DNA from: Mesorhizobium plurifarium
GTDB lineage: Bacteria > Pseudomonadota > Alphaproteobacteria > Rhizobiales > Rhizobiaceae
Direction: 5' to 3'
Length of the DNA: 64,000 nt
NCBI GenBank assembly: GCA_000824785.1
Contig: CCNB01000007.1
Span: forward strand, 498,616 to 562,615
Shown one piece after another: positions 63,237 to 64,000 of this stretch (position 1 is the stretch's first letter; each line of letters begins with the position of its first letter). Under the pieces are notes generated by a model. It did not search any database, was not told the DNA's origin, and worked only from the letters and a program-made list of their open reading frames with translations. A program made the position numbers and the translations under genes.

Positions 63237-63767
63237 ATGAGCGCTTTCGGCGACAGGATCCGCATCCACACCGGGGACATCACCAGGCTCGCGGTCGACG
63301 CCATCGTCAACGCCGCGAATTCCTCGTTGCTCGGTGGCGGTGGCGTTGACGGCGCCATACACCGCGCGGCAGGGCCTGAGTTGGTCGCCGAATGCCGCAT
63401 GCTCAATGGCTGCAAGACCGGCGATGCCAAGCTGACAAAGGGCTATCGCCTGCCGGCGCGCTATGTCATCCACACGGTCGGGCCGGTCTGGCAAGGCGGC
63501 GGCAAGGGCGAAGCAGAGTTGCTCGCCTCCTGCTACCGGCGCTCACTTGAAATCGCGCTCGGCCATGAATGCCGGACGGTGGCGTTTCCGGCGATCTCGA
63601 CCGGTATTTACCGCTTTCCGAAAGACGAAGCGACCGGGATCGCTGTCGATACCGTCAGCGACTTCTTGGGACGGAACACAATTCCTGCGGCGGTTATTTT
63701 CTGCTGCTTCGACGAGCCGACGGCCGAGCTGTACCAGTGTGCCGTTGCCGCACTTGGCGGAGGCTGA
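63237..63767 (+). CDS. Macro domain protein, ADP-ribose binding/deacetylase type
   Basis: The 176-residue protein is a single macro domain: [20 protein letters not shown] near residue 11 holds the ADP-ribose-binding asparagines, followed by [17 protein letters not shown] and, later, [13 protein letters not shown]. It resembles O-acetyl-ADP-ribose deacetylases of the MacroD/YmdB type. It begins two bases after the mccB stop, so it is in the same transcript as the leucine pathway. The reason for that linkage is not known. Confidence 0.9.
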   Translation: MSAFGDRIRIHTGDITRLAVDAIVNAANSSLLGGGGVDGAIHRAAGPELVAECRMLNGCKTGDAKLTKGYRLPARYVIHTVGPVWQGGGKGEAELLASCYRRSLEIALGHECRTVAFPAISTGIYRFPKDEATGIAVDTVSDFLGRNTIPAAVIFCCFDEPTAELYQCAVAALGGG

Positions 63768-63803
63768 TCCCATGGATCAGAAGACAGTCAGGGCGACGAC
63801 CTC

Positions 63804-63833
63804 GGTAGAGCACTCCCTTGGTAAGGGAGTGGT
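63804..63833 (+). pseudogene. tRNA-Thr(GGT)-like anticodon-arm fragment
   Basis: The 30 bases GGTAGAGCACTCCCTTGGTA and AGGGAGTGGT match the D-arm end and anticodon arm of a tRNA-Thr(GGT): stem CTCCC/GGGAG, loop TTGGTAA, anticodon GGT at 63820-63822. The acceptor stem cannot form and no T-loop follows, so this is a fragment and not a working gene. It lies just after the macro-domain gene. Confidence 0.6.
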
Positions 63834-63884
63834 TTATGATTTCGGACGAATGCTTGTCCGGACACGCTGGCGGGACAGCACCCC

Positions 63885-64000
63885 CCTCCGGCCTGCCGGC
63901 CATCTCCCCCGCAAGAGGGGAGATCAGCAGCTTCGCCCTTGCGCGATCCTTCCGGCACTGGAGATTGGCGAAAGCCATCGCGACAGCCAATCTCCCCCCT
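63885..64000. repeat. Palindromic intergenic repeat (family B, copy 2), running off the window
   Basis: CATCTCCCCCGCAAGAGGGGAGATC at 63902-63926 folds as a hairpin. From 63953 the sequence GATTGGCGAAAGCCATCGCG followed by ACAGCCAATCTCCCCC matches the reverse complement of 9266-9320 with few changes. The element continues beyond base 64000. The preceding 63834-63884 has nothing I recognise. Confidence 0.6.

Overview
The window is dense, GC-rich chromosomal DNA from an alphaproteobacterium. Gene content and order point to Rhizobiales, most likely Mesorhizobium or a close relative: Omp2-type porins, an rpoZ-rsh-pyrE-acpS-lepB-rnc-era-recO block, dapA-smpB, an isovaleryl-CoA dehydrogenase/methylcrotonyl-CoA carboxylase locus, and short palindromic repeats of the kind scattered through rhizobial genomes. 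This assignment is inference; no marker gene was searched.

Layout. 1-5 kb: end of an unknown gene, a two-domain VOC protein, a ChaC-type gamma-glutamylcyclotransferase, and preT-preA for reductive pyrimidine degradation. 4.8-9.2 kb (minus): citramalate synthase, then a tightly overlapping run of DUF559 protein, VOC protein, twin GFA proteins and prolyl aminopeptidase. 9.3-17.7 kb: cysS, an SRAP/YedK protein, a NUDIX hydrolase, small exported or hypothetical proteins, dihydroorotase, a YgfZ-like folate protein and an HD hydrolase. 17.8-22.6 kb: a PAS-GGDEF-EAL protein, a fatty acid desaturase divergent from a LysR regulator, a RidA-like protein and a DUF3303 protein. 22.6-25.5 kb: paired inverted octamer repeats next to a two-gene unit encoding a GNAT/C39-peptidase fusion and a RimK-like ATP-grasp ligase. 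25.6-30.6 kb: an ECF sigma/anti-sigma pair, a VapBC pair and a very large DUF2339 membrane protein.

30.8-41.6 kb holds the conserved information-processing block on the minus strand (rpoZ, rsh, pyrE, DUF2062, acpS, lepB, rnc, era, recO). It is interrupted by a Rieske oxygenase gene between era and recO and by a GNAT/VOC pair between pyrE and DUF2062. 41.9-50.3 kb: NYN protein, family-5-like uracil-DNA glycosylase, Lrp regulator, DMT transporter, GH25 lysozyme, smpB, dapA, soluble lytic transglycosylase and an alpha/beta hydrolase. 50.4-55 kb: a lone tyrosine recombinase, then two divergent porin genes around a tRNA-Ser(GCT); their 5' ends form a perfect 142-bp inverted repeat. 55-58.9 kb: TPR-sulfotransferase, HisC-like aminotransferase, MarR regulator and acylphosphatase. 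59.2-63.8 kb: leucine catabolism (TetR regulator, ivd, mccB), a macro-domain gene, and a small unknown gene on the opposite strand preceded by a 17-codon upstream ORF and mutually exclusive hairpins.

No CRISPR array, prophage, insertion sequence or rRNA was seen. The strongest leads for new biology are the GNAT-C39/RimK-like unit with its dyad and octamer arrays (22.7-25.5 kb) and the leader-ORF attenuator-like region (61.39-61.51 kb).
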